Shown here: positions 34,593 through 46,139 of the stretch, piece by piece
How positions within the stretch are numbered: position 1 is the stretch's first letter
Layout: every line of letters begins with the position of its first letter
NCBI GenBank assembly: GCA_951812925.1
Contig: OX638372.1
Location: forward strand, 64,745,407 to 64,809,406
Length of the DNA: 64,000 bases
From: Calliopum simillimum
Taxonomy: Eukaryota; Arthropoda; Insecta; Diptera; Lauxaniidae
Direction: 5' to 3'
Notes under the pieces: generated by a model
Seen by the model: the letters and a program-made list of their open reading frames with translations, nothing else
What the model was told of the DNA's origin: nothing
Databases searched by the model: none
Position numbers and translations under genes: made by a program

Positions 34593-35526
34593 TATACCCT
34601 ACACCCAGGGTATATTCACTTTGTCCTTCCGTTTGTAACGCAGAGAAGGAGGCGTGGCAGATATAGAAAGGTATATATATTCTTGATCAGCGTCACCTCC
34701 TGAGTCGATATAGCCATGTCCGTCTGTCTGGCTGGCTGGCTGGGTGGCTGGCTGGCTGGCTGGCTGGCTGTGTGTTGAAATACACTTTTTGGGAAAACTG
34801 AGCAAGATAATTCAATGAAACTTGGTACACTGCCTTCGTTACCAAAGTTAGCTCGGGGGATTGAAAATGAGCGAAATCGGTCAACGGACACGCCTACCGC
34901 CCATACAAAAAATATATTCAAAATGCAATTTTAGGAGTTTTTTTCACGACAATGCAACCAAAATACGCATTAATATTAAAAATTGTAAGCGCAAGCTCTG
35001 AGGAAAAACTAAGCGAATTCGGACAAGAGGGCGTGGCACCTCCCATATAAGCAAATGCTTAAAATCGCTATACTGAAAGCGTTTTTTGAAATATTCGAAT
35101 CAAATTTGACTCAGACACTAAGAATCATAAATGAAAGCTCTCAACAAAAATTGGGTGAAATCGGACAAGGGGGCGTGGTACCTCCCACATAAGCAAAAGT
35201 TTAAAAATGCTATACTGAAACAGTTTCTTGAGATAATCGAACCAAGCTTCACTCAAATACTAAATACTATAAATGCACGCTCTAAGCTAAAACTAGACGA
35301 ACTCGGTCAAGAGGGCGTGGCACCTCCTATATAAGCAAAAGCTTCAAAACGCTTTACTGAAAAAGTTTTTCACTCAGACACTAAAAACTATAAGTGCAAG
35401 CGCTGAACAAAAACTGGGTGACCTCGGACAAGAGGGCGTAGCAACTCCCATATGAGCAAAATTTTAAAAATACTGCAGTGTAGGGTATTTAATGTTTGGC
35501 CAGGCCAAATTTTACACCCTTACTAG
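34593..35526 (+). mobile_element. Full-length DINE-1-like element
   Basis: The head is TATACCCTACACCCAGGGTA, followed by GATCAGCGTCACCTCCTGAG, a GGCT/GGCTGGGT microsatellite, the CAACGGACACGCCTACCGCC block and four array units with GGGCGTGG at 35031, 35171, 35313 and 35434 (about 141 bp). The hairpin TTTGGCCAGGCCAAA lies about 20 bp before the terminal CTAG. Microsatellite, internal array, 3' hairpin and CTAG end, with no TIR and no target duplication, are Helitron/Helentron hallmarks. It sits head-to-head with the head at 34571. Confidence 0.88.
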
Positions 35527-37282
35527 TTTTGTTTTTCAATAGCTCATACTTTTTTACACTAACTCTGAAATTTTTATCAAAATCGGATAAAAAGCCGTGG
35601 AGCTATTAATGTTTTAAATATGTGAGTATTCAAAAGTTGTATCGAATTTCCTACAGTCGTCTTAATCGATTACACAAAGATCGACTCAAGTACTAATTAG
35701 AAAACCTCATTGAAAACCTTAATAAAGAACTCTATCTACCTCAACTAAGATCATAAAGTGTAATTTATTTTATCCAAGCCCAACGGATAGTCATGAAATA
35801 CAACTTAACGTTTTTGCTTTCCGGATCAGTGCTTTCCCAGCATTCATTGGATGGAGTTGAAAAACCTTTATTTTAAATTATTGACAACTGGAAAAGTTGC
35901 CAGATATCAATTACGACAAATACTGTATATCCAAAATTAACACTACGGAGGGCCTAACAAAAGTTCGTTTAGTAAATGTCATGTTTTACATTTTTAGTAA
36001 TGTTTAGAATTTTTCGGTATATGGTGTTAAATTTTATGACACTCCAAAAATAGCTCTGCTCTAAAAATGAAGAAGACTCAAACTGTAAAGGGCGCATTAA
36101 AAATTTGAACCCGAGTGCAGGAAACACTTGGAAAGATGCTGCCCAAAGCCAATGCCACTATTGATTGAAGTGATCTGGTTTAGTTATTGAGAAAACTAGC
36201 GATACCAATGGAATCATTTAGTTTTAAATTTCACTAATCTAAATAAAAATTAGCTGCACACCACTAAACTCTTTAATAACTTGCTGTATTAGAAACCTAT
36301 ATGCATTTTTCGTTGAACAAAATCCTTTGTAAATAAATCAATAATGTGGTTTCTGCAAAATTAGTCAATAAAAATGCAATGAAATTTCGGGAATTAAATT
36401 GAAATTCTGGTTAAAAATTATATGTTACATAAACGATATCAATCTGACCAATTTACTGCGCTAATTAGCTGACATTTACTTTGACAATGCAAAATTCAAT
36501 GAACATAAATCCACTAAATGCATTTATTAATAAATATTTTAATTTTCGTTGAATTTCTGTTTCCAATGATGCATCACAAAATCGTAATTTGAGAACAATC
36601 TAAAACCGCCATCATAAATAGTCACATGAAGCATTTCCGGGAAATGTGTGGGCGCTTAAAGCGCAAGTGCTGCTTACTATGCTTTTTTCTGTGCTCTAAA
36701 TAATTCATAGCTATGCCAAGGGGTAACTGGGCGAGGAGCATTCCAACCCACATGCAAAAAAGCACACAAAATGTTATATCTCCGCACGTATTGAAGCTAT
36801 CGCTAAGAAACTTTGTACATAAAGCAAAGTGTACAAGTTGAGAAAGTTTGATGTGAACAATTTAGCTCAAATTTGGCAATGTGCCAATGCCTGGCATAAA
36901 TAATGCAAAAGGATTTTATCTTAAGTCTTAAAATTTTCAATATTTTTAAATGTTACTCATGCGTCTGAAAGTGCTTCGAAATGCGAGTTTTTTGTCATAC
37001 ATATATGTTGCTCATTCCTCACAGAATGGATACCTAAATTTGCTTGAAAAATAAAGAATATATTATATATATATACATACCATTTCAAAACGATCAAGAT
37101 TTTTTTGATGGCACCTGATTTGGCTAAAAATTGGCATAAGCAATAGTAGCATAGTGGAAAAAATTACTAACAAATATTTTTTAAAAATATAAAAAAATGG
37201 CGGAGATTGAAATTTTTAGGTTTGCCTTCTTTGAGAAGCTATAACTTTAGTTGCATTAAAGTATCTAATTCTCAACTTTATG
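35527..37282. other. Unassigned stretch
   Basis: No coding remnant or terminal repeat recognised. Around 35560-35620 there is wording (ATTTTTATCAAAATCGGATAAAAAG) common beside DINE-1-like ends. Confidence 0.4.
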
Positions 37283-37290
37283 GTGTCAAA

Positions 37291-37731
37291 TAGTGATGAG
37301 CAAACCAAGACGAAGACCATAGCAGTCTTGGTCTCGGTCTTGTTCTTGCACATTGAGTATTGGTCTTGGTTTTGATATTGAATCTTTGTCTTGGTCTTGG
37401 TATTGGTCTTGAAAAAATTTCCAGAGATATTGAGTATTCAAAGTTTTAAAACCATATTTTTCCAAAGCAGTTGGGTTTTTAAGATGCCAAAATTCAAATT
37501 GAGAGATGATTTTATCTACGAAACGGGCGTGAAACACCTTTTAACTATAAATTACCAAGACTGAAAAGCAGTTTTGGTCTTAACGATTATCGTGAGCAAG
37601 ACCAAGACCAAGACTGCTATGGTCTTGGCAGTCTTGGTCTTGCAAAAATATCAGCGTCTTGGTCTTGGTCTCGCAAAATTACCAAGACCAAGAACAAGAA
37701 TCAAGACCAAGATTAATTTTGCTCATCACTA
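37291..37731. mobile_element. hAT-type MITE made of TCTTGG/CCAAGA hexamers, copy 2, with 8-bp duplication
   Basis: Ends TAGTGATGAGCAAA and TTTGCTCATCACTA. The perfect direct repeat GTGTCAAA flanks it at 37283-37290 and 37732-37739, the hAT target length. The interior has TCTTGG repeats in one orientation near the left and CCAAGA near the right, broken by about 170 bp that includes TTGAGTATTCAAA, also found (TTGAATACTCAATA) in copy 1. Confidence 0.9.
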
Positions 37732-37739
37732 GTGTCAAA

Positions 37740-38134
37740 TGATTTGTCTTGAAACAGGCTTGAAAATAAAAATTACACTGAAAAAAAAAAAAAATGTTAA
37801 ATTGAGTTTCCCAAATTTTTGATATTTTTTATTCTTCTTGTAAAAAAAGCTACAGGTGTAACTTACCAGTCTTCCAAAAAATGGAGTGGGCCTGCAAGTG
37901 GTTCTCTAGAAAAACAATAAAATGTGGCTACAACTGCAATTTTTCAATACAATTTCAAAATTTTTAATTATTAAAAAAAAAAATTTTATTTAATACGAAT
38001 TTTCAATTGATAAAATGTACTGAAAAATTCTGTAAACAGAATTTTATTGATTATTGGCAGAATATCAGCCAAATCATATTATGACACTACTTTTGTCTCT
38101 ATAAGAATTTTTAAAATTTAGTATGAAAATAAAA
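37740..38134. other. Unassigned stretch
   Basis: Low-complexity AT-rich sequence; nothing recognised. Confidence 0.4.
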
Positions 38135-38560
38135 CTAGTAAGGGTGGTATCTTTGGCCTGGCCAAAAACTAAATTCCCTACACCACATTTTAAGTATATC
38201 ATTAAACATAGTTGATAAATACTATGCAATATTCTTGTACATACAAGTTTTTATTAAAAAAAAAGTTGTTTTATTCTTCCATAACTCCTAGGTAGGAGAG
38301 TATAAGAACAAATTGCTTATATGGGGAGTGCCACGCCCTCTCCGAGCTTACCTAGATTTTGCGTAGAGCTTGCATTAACTGTTCTGAGAGTAAAATTCGA
38401 TTAGGTTTTCATAAAAAATCTTCCAGTATAGTATTTTGAAACTTTCGTTTATATGGGAGGTGCCTCGCCCTCTTGTCCAAATAAGCTTAGTTTTTGCTAA
38501 GAACTTGTACTTATTATCCCAAATATTTATGTGTATTTGAAGTATGATAAATTTATATTG
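38135..38560 (-). mobile_element. DINE-1-like fragment, 3' part
   Basis: Starts at the inverted CTAGTAAGGG terminus with hairpin TTTGGCCTGGCCAAA, then degenerate array units with GTGCCACGCCC. It ends near AATATTTATGTGTATTT, the same place where the arrays at 5850 and 39370 stop. Confidence 0.75.
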
Positions 38561-38713
38561 AACTAATTAAACAGTCATTTTTGATATTTTTCAACAACAA
38601 GTGTTAACATGGAAATTGATTACATATGTTTCGGCTACTTCCACATACATATTTATATATTTTCATATATAAACATGCATATAGCCTCATCAGATCAGTT
38701 TTAGTTAAATCTT

Positions 38714-38800
38714 GCCAGAAACCGTACTCGAACCCGTGACTCCGGTTTTCTAATGAAAGAGAACGCGGTGCTTAAGCGATTATGCTATAGGTCACGAGTA
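38714..38800 (-). repeat. tRNA-derived SINE-like segment
   Basis: On the minus strand an A-box-like TAGCATAATCGCTTAAGC (about 38787-38770) is followed at tRNA spacing by a B box GGTTCGAGTAC (38734-38724), with CGGAGTCACGGGTTCGAGT around it. There is no clean cloverleaf or acceptor stem, so a functional tRNA is unlikely. An AT-rich body extends to about 38560. A pseudo-tRNA is the alternative. Confidence 0.55.
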
Positions 38801-38894
38801 AACTCTCTGAGCAGGATCGCCATTATGCATAAATCATATGGCTCACTAGCGCCGTCTGTTGTGAAAAATTGCCAAATTGTAAGTTGGTAACACA

Positions 38895-39395
38895 CTCTGG
38901 TTTTGAGACATGCTAAGCAAGCTTGCATTTATTGTGCTGAGTGTTTGAGTAAAATTCGGTTAGGGTTTCTTAAAAAAATTGTTCAGTATATCATTTTCAA
39001 ACTTCCGCTTATATGGGAAATGACACGCCCTCTGGTTCTAATTCGCCTACTTTTTGCTCAGAGTTTGCAATTAATGCTCTTAGCATTTGTGTTAAATTTG
39101 GTTGGATTATCTCAAAAAACACTTTCAGTATATCATTTTGAAACTTTTGCTTATATCGGAGATGCCACGCTCTCTTGTTCGAATGTGCTTAATTTTTTTC
39201 TCAGAGTTTGCATTTATTGATCTGAGTGTTTGAGTGCAATTTAGTTGGGTTATCTAAAAAAACGCTTTCAGTATAACATATTGAAACTTTTGTTTACATG
39301 GGAGGTGCTACGTCCTAATTCGCCTAGTTTTATCTCAGAGCTTGTATTTACTATCCCTAGTATTTATGAGTATTTTTCTTCTATTATTGCAAGGT
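38895..39395 (-). mobile_element. DINE-1-like array fragment
   Basis: Three inverted array units with GACACGCCCTC, GATGCCACGCTCTC and CAGAGCTTG, ending at AGTATTTATGAGTATTTTTC as in the copies at 5850 and 38530. Head, core and 3' hairpin are missing. Confidence 0.7.
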
Positions 39396-40677
39396 AAAAT
39401 TTTCGATCGAAAATGCGCCGAACTAAAGTTGAACGCAGAGGTATGGTTCCTTGGGCAAATATTCATAGAATTGAATGAGCTTTCAAATAGGGGGATAGCC
39501 GAGGTCGATAAAATTTCGTCCATGCAATTTGGCCCACCCTAATATATAAGCATGAGACCTGCTTTTGCAATCAAAAGCTATGAATTTTAAAAAATAATTT
39601 GTTATAAAATGATGAGAAAAATATTGGGAAAAATATCTTATGTAATTTATATCTGGATTATTCATAACGTCGACCAAATTATAAATGCCGCGGCATGCCG
39701 TTGACAACTGCTCACATTTAAATGTTTTTAAAACTTTGCTTTTTTTTGTCGAACACAAGCGTCTTAAAATTGGCTTAACTAAATTAACTAATATTGGGAC
39801 AAAAAACAAAACAAAAAAAAAAAAACGCTAGCCAATAAACAACCCAAAATCTCGTACAAATACAAATAAGTGGACAAATTGTTTTGTCCTTGAACTGACA
39901 ATAGAAGCAACGTGCTGCCAATCTCATGACATCCGAAATAAATCCCACAAATAAACAAACACAAATGAACGTTATTTCTCTTCAATTCATTGTTATCCCA
40001 GCCAAATTCGATGGTTAGAAATCAATGAGCAGCCAAATAACGGATTGTTGCTTTGGGGGAAAAATCCAAAATAAAAGTAAAAACAAAACCCTGATAAATA
40101 AAACCATACAAACACAAATAAACAAGAACAGAGTGAAATAGAAAGGACATTAAAAAAAAAAGGCGCGCGTATTTCTTGTAGGGAATACTTAAAAATGTTA
40201 ATGGTATTTTTTTTTTTAAATATTTTTTGAACTTTTTGTATAAACTCACTGATGTTTCTGGGCACACAATAAGAAAAAGTTCATCTACCTTTTCACAGTT
40301 TTTTAAGGAATTTATTGTAAATTAATTAATTTTTTACTGGGGATCATATACGAGTGTTCTAAAGTACCCTCCCTCTGCTTTGTTAAGAAGAATTTCTCCA
40401 ACTGACTGACCATAAACAAAAGGAAAACGAAAAAATTATTTTCATTCAAATCAAAGAAGAAAATGAATAATTTCTAATTCTTTTTTTTTTGGTTTTGTGA
40501 GTCACCATAGCAATTTTTGATGCGTAAAAAATGAAAAGGAATAAATAATATAAATATCATTCTTGTTTTTTACTCCTTCATACAGTTTATTTCTTTTGTT
40601 TCTTAGCATCCTGTTTTACTTTAATGCTGATCTTACTCATTCCAGATTTTTTTATGGTGATGTCGTTTATTTATTTT
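39396..40677. other. Mostly unassigned stretch
   Basis: TTGGCCCACCCTAATATATA at 39528 resembles the terminus of a common insect MITE type (TTAGGGTGGGCC inverted), but no matching left end was found. Frames at 39483-39809 and 39993-40267 lack recognisable domains and are driven by poly(A/T). Confidence 0.4.
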
Positions 40678-40754
40678 TACCCAGCAAACATTTTCAATCG
40701 CGGACAATCTTCCATATTTTTGGCGATGCATTTAAAGCTCTTCTACGCGAGCTT

Positions 40755-41101
40755 TCCGCGATAAAAATTTTCCGCGAGTAAAAGAAGATTCCTCCTTACA
40801 CTCTTCTGGAAGATTATTGCGAATCAAACATCTTCGCGATGAATATACAACTTTTCCGGGAGAGTTTTGCGCGACAAAACTTCAGCGCGAGTAACAGAAG
40901 ATTCTTCCTTACACTCTTATGGAAGATCATTGCGAATCAAACATCTTTGCGATGAATATACAACTCTTCCAGGCGAGTTTTACGCGACAAAACTTCAGCG
41001 CCAGTAACAGAAGATTCCTCCTTACACTCTTCTAGAAGATCATTGCGAATCAAACATCTTCGCAATGAATATACAACTCTTCCAGGCGAGTTTTGCGCAA
41101 T
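40755..41101. repeat. 113-bp tandem repeat, three units
   Basis: TTACACTCTT recurs at 40796, 40909 and 41022, exactly 113 bp apart. Units include GCGAATCAAACATCTTCGC and CGACAAAACTTCAGCGC. Divergence between units is only a few per cent. Confidence 0.9.
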
Positions 41102-41169
41102 AATTTTATTTTCAAAAATGGGTCCAAAATGGTCACTTAGAGTGGTCGAAGACATCTCTGATCATATCC

Positions 41170-41535
41170 GAAATCTGTTTTCGACCTTTCCATATCGATT
41201 GGTGCAATAAAAATTTTTCACTGAAATGGGCCCAAATCGGTCACTTAGAGGGGTCGGAGACACCCCTGGACATGTCCAGAATGTATTTTCGACCTTTCCC
41301 TATCGATTGGTGCAATAAAATTTTTTCACCAAAATGGGCCCAAATCGGTCACTTAGAGGGGTCGGAGACACCCCTGGACATGTCCAAAATCTATTTTCCA
41401 CCTTTCCCCATCGATTGGTGCAATAAAATTTTTTTACAAAAATGGGCCCAAATCGGTCACTTAGAGGGCCCGGAACCAAATCTGGTATGACCAAAATATA
41501 TTTTCGACCTTTCCCCATCGATTGGTGCAAAAAAA
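41170..41535. repeat. 108-bp tandem repeat, ~3.5 units
   Basis: CGACCTTTCC recurs at 41182, 41290, 41398 (as CCACC-) and 41505. Units contain ATCGATTGGTGCAATAAAA, AATGGGCCCAAATCGGTCAC and GGTCGGAGACACCCCTGG. The last unit is more diverged. Confidence 0.9.
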
Positions 41536-42205
41536 AAAAATTCATAAAAAAAAGCCCAAAACGAATAAAAAAAGATTCGACTAAGTCTCTTCTGGATGAT
41601 GGTTTGAAATCGAACTTCTTTACGAATAACCAACAACTCCTTCAGACGAGTTTTACACGATAAAAGATGGCCGACTACGACATGACGTCATCTCCTGAGA
41701 AATTTCGAAAAAATTAATAATTTTTTTTTCTAAAAGGCAATATTTCTGAGGCCCGGTATTTTTCACGAAGCAAAATGTCAAACTACACGGTATATTTTTA
41801 ACGGCACATAAATTTTAACAGTTTATTGTACAAAAATTAGCAATTTCTTATGAAATTATTTTTATGTCGCCATTTCATATTTTATTTTTTTTATTTTTTT
41901 TTTCAAGTTTTTTCAAGTTTTTTTTCGCTTTAAAAAACATGTTGCGGAGTCGTCTGTTGACCCTTCCTGGGGATCATTTGCAGATTCATCTTGGGGAGCC
42001 GCCAGATGACTCTTCCTGGGGATCGTTTGCGGATTCATTTCGGGGAGTTGTTAGAGAATTCTTCTAAAACAATCGTATTCGGCCGGACAATTTCTCACGC
42101 CTGAACATTCGCGGAAGAGTGGAATGCGACTGTCGCGGACGATTGATTTAATCGTCTAGGCGAATCGAATACGATTCTTCCGCGATTGAAAATGTTTGCT
42201 GGGTA

Positions 42206-42479
42206 CACTTGGTTGCCCTGAAAGTAGGCAACAAAAAGCTTTTGTTTTTTTTGAAATGTAAACCGAATTAAAAAGGATAATGTTTTTTTTTTTTGCTTTC
42301 TGTTGTTGTTGTTGTCGCGGTTGTTGTTGTTGGTGTTGTTGTTGGAGTTGTTTGACTGTTTTGCACAATATACTGAACCGATTTTTATAAATTTTTTTTA
42401 AAACATTTTACATGTGCTAAGGAATGAAATTGCACACCTATTTTTTTTTTTTTTTTGGTTTTTTAAAGATAAAACTTAT
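42206..42479. other. GTT/CAA microsatellite and poly(T) tract
   Basis: TTGTTGTTGTTGTCGCGG and similar GTT runs at 42298-42356, then a poly(T) run at 42440-42457 before the DINE-1-like copy. No gene. Confidence 0.7.
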
Positions 42480-42603
42480 TATACCCTACACCCAGGGTAT
42501 CCTTCCGTTTGTAACGCAGAGAAGGAGGCGTGGCAGATATAGAAAAGTATATATATTCTTGATCAGCGTCACCTCCTGAGTCGATATAGCCATGTCCGTC
42601 TGT

Positions 42604-42635
<32 letters not shown>

Positions 42636-43281
42636 GTGGCTGGCTGTGTGTTGAAATACACTTTTTGGCAAAACTGAGCAAGATAATTCAATAAAATTTG
42701 GTGCACTGCCTCCGTCGTCAAAGTTAGCTCGGGGGATTGAAAATGAGCAAAATCGGTCAACGGACACGCCTACCGCCCATACAAAAATTATATTCAAAAT
42801 GCAATTTTAGGAGTATTTTTCACGACAATGCAACCACAATACATATAAGTACTACGAATTGTAAGCACAAGCTCTGATAAAAATTTGAGCGAATTCGGAC
42901 AAGAGGGCGTGGCACCTCGCATATAAGCAAAAGCTTCAAAACGCTATACTGAAAGCGTTTTTTGAGATATTCGAACCAAATTTGACTCAGACACTAAGAA
43001 TTATAAATGAAAGCTCTCAGCAAAAATTGGGTGAAATCAGACAAGGGGGCGTGGCACCTCCCATATAAGCAAAAGATTCAAAATGCTATACTGAAAGAGT
43101 TTTTTGAGATAATCCAACTAAATTTCTCTCTGACACTAAAAACTATAAATGCAAGCTCTGAACAAAAACTGGGTGTACTCGGACAAGAGGGCGTGGCACC
43201 TCCCATATAAGCAAACTTTTCAAAATACTGCAGTGTAGGGTATTTATTTTTTGGCCAGGCCAAAATTTACACCCTTACTAG
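42480..43281 (+). mobile_element. DINE-1-like element, first of a tandem pair
   Basis: Complete from TATACCCTACACCCAGGGTA to the hairpin TTTTGGCCAGGCCAAAA and CTAG. A short deletion follows the head (TATTCACTTTGT is missing). It has three array units. The preceding run T(17)GGTTTTTTAAAGATAAAACT is repeated directly after it. Confidence 0.88.
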
Positions 43282-43318
43282 TTTTTTTTTTTTTTGGTTT
43301 TTTAAAGATAAAACTTAT

Positions 43319-44207
43319 TATACCCTACACCCAGGGTATATTCACTTTGTCCTTCCGTTTGTAACGCAGAGAAGGAGGCGTGGCAGGTATAGAAAAGTAT
43401 ATATATTCTTGATCAGCGTCACCTCCTGAGTCGATATAGCCATGTCCGTCTGTCTGGCTGGGTGGCTGGCTGGCTGTGTGTTGAAATACACTTTTTGGGA
43501 AAAGTGATCAAGATAATTCAATGAAATTTGGTACACTACCTTCGTCGTCAAAGATAGCTAGGGGGATTGAAAATGAACGAAATCGGTCAACGGACACGCC
43601 TACCGCCCATACGAAAAATATATTCAAAATGCAATTTTAGGAGTATTTTTCACGACAATGCAACCAAAATACGCATAAATACTAAGAATTATAAGCGCAA
43701 GCTCTGAGAAAAAACTGAACGAATTCAGACAGCAAAAGCTTCAAAACGCTATACTGAAAGCGTTTTTTGAGATATTCGAACCATATTCGACTTAGACACT
43801 AAGTATCATAAATAAAAGCTCTCAGTAAAAATTGGGTGAAATCGGACAAGGGGGCGTGGCACCTCCAGTATAAGCAAAAGTTTCAAAATGCTATACTGAA
43901 AGAGTTTTTTGAGATAATCCAACCAAACTTCACTCAAATACTAAAGACTATAAATGCACACTCTAAGCTTAAACTAGACGAACTCGGACAAGAGGGCGTG
44001 GCACCTCCTATGTAAGCAAAAGCTTCAAAACGCTATACTGAAAACGTTTTTCACTCAGACACTAAAAACTATAAATCCAAGCTCTGGACAAAAACTGGGT
44101 GAACTCGGACAAGAGAGCGTAGCACATCCCATATGAGCAAAATTTTAAAAATACTGCAGTGTAGGGTATTTAATGTTTGGCCAGGCCAAATTTTACACCC
44201 TTACTAG
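43319..44207 (+). mobile_element. DINE-1-like element, second of a tandem pair
   Basis: Complete head (TATACCCTACACCCAGGGTA), core, array and hairpin/CTAG end. The first array unit is shortened (CAGACAGCAAAAGC). It follows the previous copy head-to-tail with only 37 bp between, and those 37 bp duplicate the left flank of the first copy. Confidence 0.88.
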
Positions 44208-44491
44208 TTTATTTTAGTGTGAAGTTGTTGGAAAAAAAATTCAATATGTTTCGCAATATTTTTCAATACTTTTGGAGTTTTTTCGTTTTATTGTATGTTT
44301 TTCGATATATTTGGACTCATACCAATTTCTTAAATGTTTTCTTTTACCGATATTTAGATGTTTTTCAATATTTTTTCGGTGGCTGTTGAAAAACGGAAAA
44401 TCAAAACGAACATTTTCGTCATATTTTGCTTTTTTATTTCCGGAAAGGAAAAAACGCATCGCAAGCTCACAAAAAGTTATGTGCTGTTTAT

Positions 44492-45778
44492 TAGAGGTGT
44501 TTTAAGAATGAATGGAGATCCTTAGTAACAATATTTTGATGCTTGACACCCCTCAATTTTGTGAGGTTGGAAAAAAAAAATGAGTTTGCAAAAAAAATTT
44601 TGGTGGTGGGGTGAGGGTAAAGGTTGGCGCATCGAGGTCAAAGGTGAGAGAAAAAGAGAAAAAATGTACATACAGCAATACAAATGCTTAGGGGTCCCCT
44701 CTAGAGGGGACGAATGTATGACCGACCCACATTATTTTTCCCCCTCCAACATTTTTACCCAGCATACTTACCCCCTATCTCTAACCCCTAAGGGGGCTCC
44801 CATACAAAATTGACATTTTTAGGAAATCGACCGTCACCACTCCATGGTTGCCCCTAGAAGGGTCAAATGTATGACTGGTCCCTAATAGTTTTTCCTGCAC
44901 AACATTTTTTCTCAACATACTTACCGTCTATCTCTGACTCTTTAGGGGACTCCCATACAAAATAGATGTCATAGACATGAAAAATATGGAAAGAAAATCG
45001 TCAAATAGGCCCATAACTGCCCAGAAGTCACTCCTAGAGGAGTCAAATATGTGACCGACCCCCATTAGCCCCTTTCCAACGTTTTTTCTCAGTATACCTA
45101 CCCCCTATTTCCAATCCTTAAGGGCTCCCAAACAAAGTTACTGTTTTTATATAAAAAGCCCCCACTGACCTAACTGGCCCACGGGTATCCCTAGAAGGGT
45201 CAAATGTATGATCGACCCCCATAATGGGGGTCGGTCATATATTTGACTCCTCTAGGAGAGACTCCTGGGCAATTATGGGCCTATTTGACGATTTCCTTTT
45301 CATATTTTTTATGTCTATGACGTCAATTTTGTATGGGGGCCCCCTTAAGAGCTAGTGATAGAGGGTAAGTATGATGCGAAAAAATGTTGAAGAGGAAAAA
45401 ATATTAGGGGCCGGTCATACGTTTGACCCTTCTAGGGGCATCCTGGTAGTGGTGGGGGTCGATTTCCTAAAAATCTCAATTTTGTGTGGAAGCACCCTTA
45501 GGGGTTAGAGGTAAGAGGTAGATATGTTTGGTAAAAATGTTGGGGAAGAAAAATAATGTGGGTCGGTCATACATTTGAACCCTCTAGGGGTGCCCCCTCT
45601 TGTAGGACTGTAAGTAAATTGTTTCTCCTTTTCTCTCATCTTTGACCTCGATGCGCCAACCCTTACCCTCACCCCACCCCCAAAATTTTTTTTTGCAAAC
45701 TCATTTTTTATTCCAACCACACAAAATTGAAGGGTGTCAAGTATCAAAATCCAAAATTCGTGCAATAAAACACCCCTA
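44492..45778. mobile_element. hAT-type foldback element with 8-bp duplication
   Basis: Ends TAGAGGTGTTTTA and TAAAACACCCCTA. The perfect direct repeat CTGTTTAT flanks it at 44484-44491 and 45779-45786, the hAT target length. Arms of about 580 bp (44492-45080 and 45220-45778) are inverted copies meeting near 45150-45210. Each has about three degenerate units of roughly 200 bp with GTCAAATGTATGACCGACCC and CCCCTAAGGGGGCTCCCATA. Similarity between the arms is imperfect. No transposase. Confidence 0.9.
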
Positions 45779-46139
45779 CTGTTTATGGTGACGAACAGTT
45801 GAGTTGCGATGTAGTTGCTTCATATTCACCAATTGCACAATAACGATAAATTTTGTCTGACTTTTCACTATTTGCCCATTCAAAAAGTGGCTTAGCATCA
45901 GCTATTTGGCCTTGGTAAGGTTTCTTACTCTTGAAGCACTTCGTTTAAAGGAACCACCAATACAATCGCATAGCCCTTTTTCGTGAGATGTAGCAAAAAA
46001 AGTGCCATTCTGCGTCGAAACAAAATTTTTCTCTAAGTCGCTTTGGACGTAGTCGCATTGCAGCACAGCGTATTTCATTTTCAAAATCTTTTGAGGAGTT
46101 TAAAGTGATGTAAATTACAAAAAAATTTACTTAATACGA

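Larger units (their letters stand above)
40680..42203. mobile_element. TA-flanked TIR element with two internal tandem arrays
   Basis: The left end CCCAGCAAACATTTTCAATC, followed by GCGGA, is matched by its perfect inverse at the right end (42179-42203). TA lies at 40678-40679 and 42204-42205. Inside are a 113-bp array, a 108-bp array and two related blocks of about 60 bp with CTTCCTGGGGATC (41968, 42013). The many TCGCG-containing strings (GATTCTTCCGCGATT) near the ends pair with each other. No transposase frame. Confidence 0.85.

Noticed and set aside
34599..34921. Reading frames rich in Ser-Gln-Pro-Ala repeats (also at 34354, 42463, 43342)
   Set aside because: They are translations of the GGCT/CAGCC microsatellite of DINE-1-like elements, in several frames and strands.
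35031..35450. Regular spaced repeats as a CRISPR array
   Set aside because: Units of about 141 bp are full tandem copies without unique spacers, in eukaryotic transposon DNA.
42156..42368. Poly-Gln frame suggesting a transcription factor exon
   Set aside because: It is a (CAA/GTT)n microsatellite running into an AT-rich frame with no domain.
42442..44210. Two similar ~0.85-kb blocks as LTRs of a retrotransposon
   Set aside because: Only 37 bp lie between them, and other single copies have the same ends. They lack TG..CA termini and have a Helitron-type hairpin and CTAG end.
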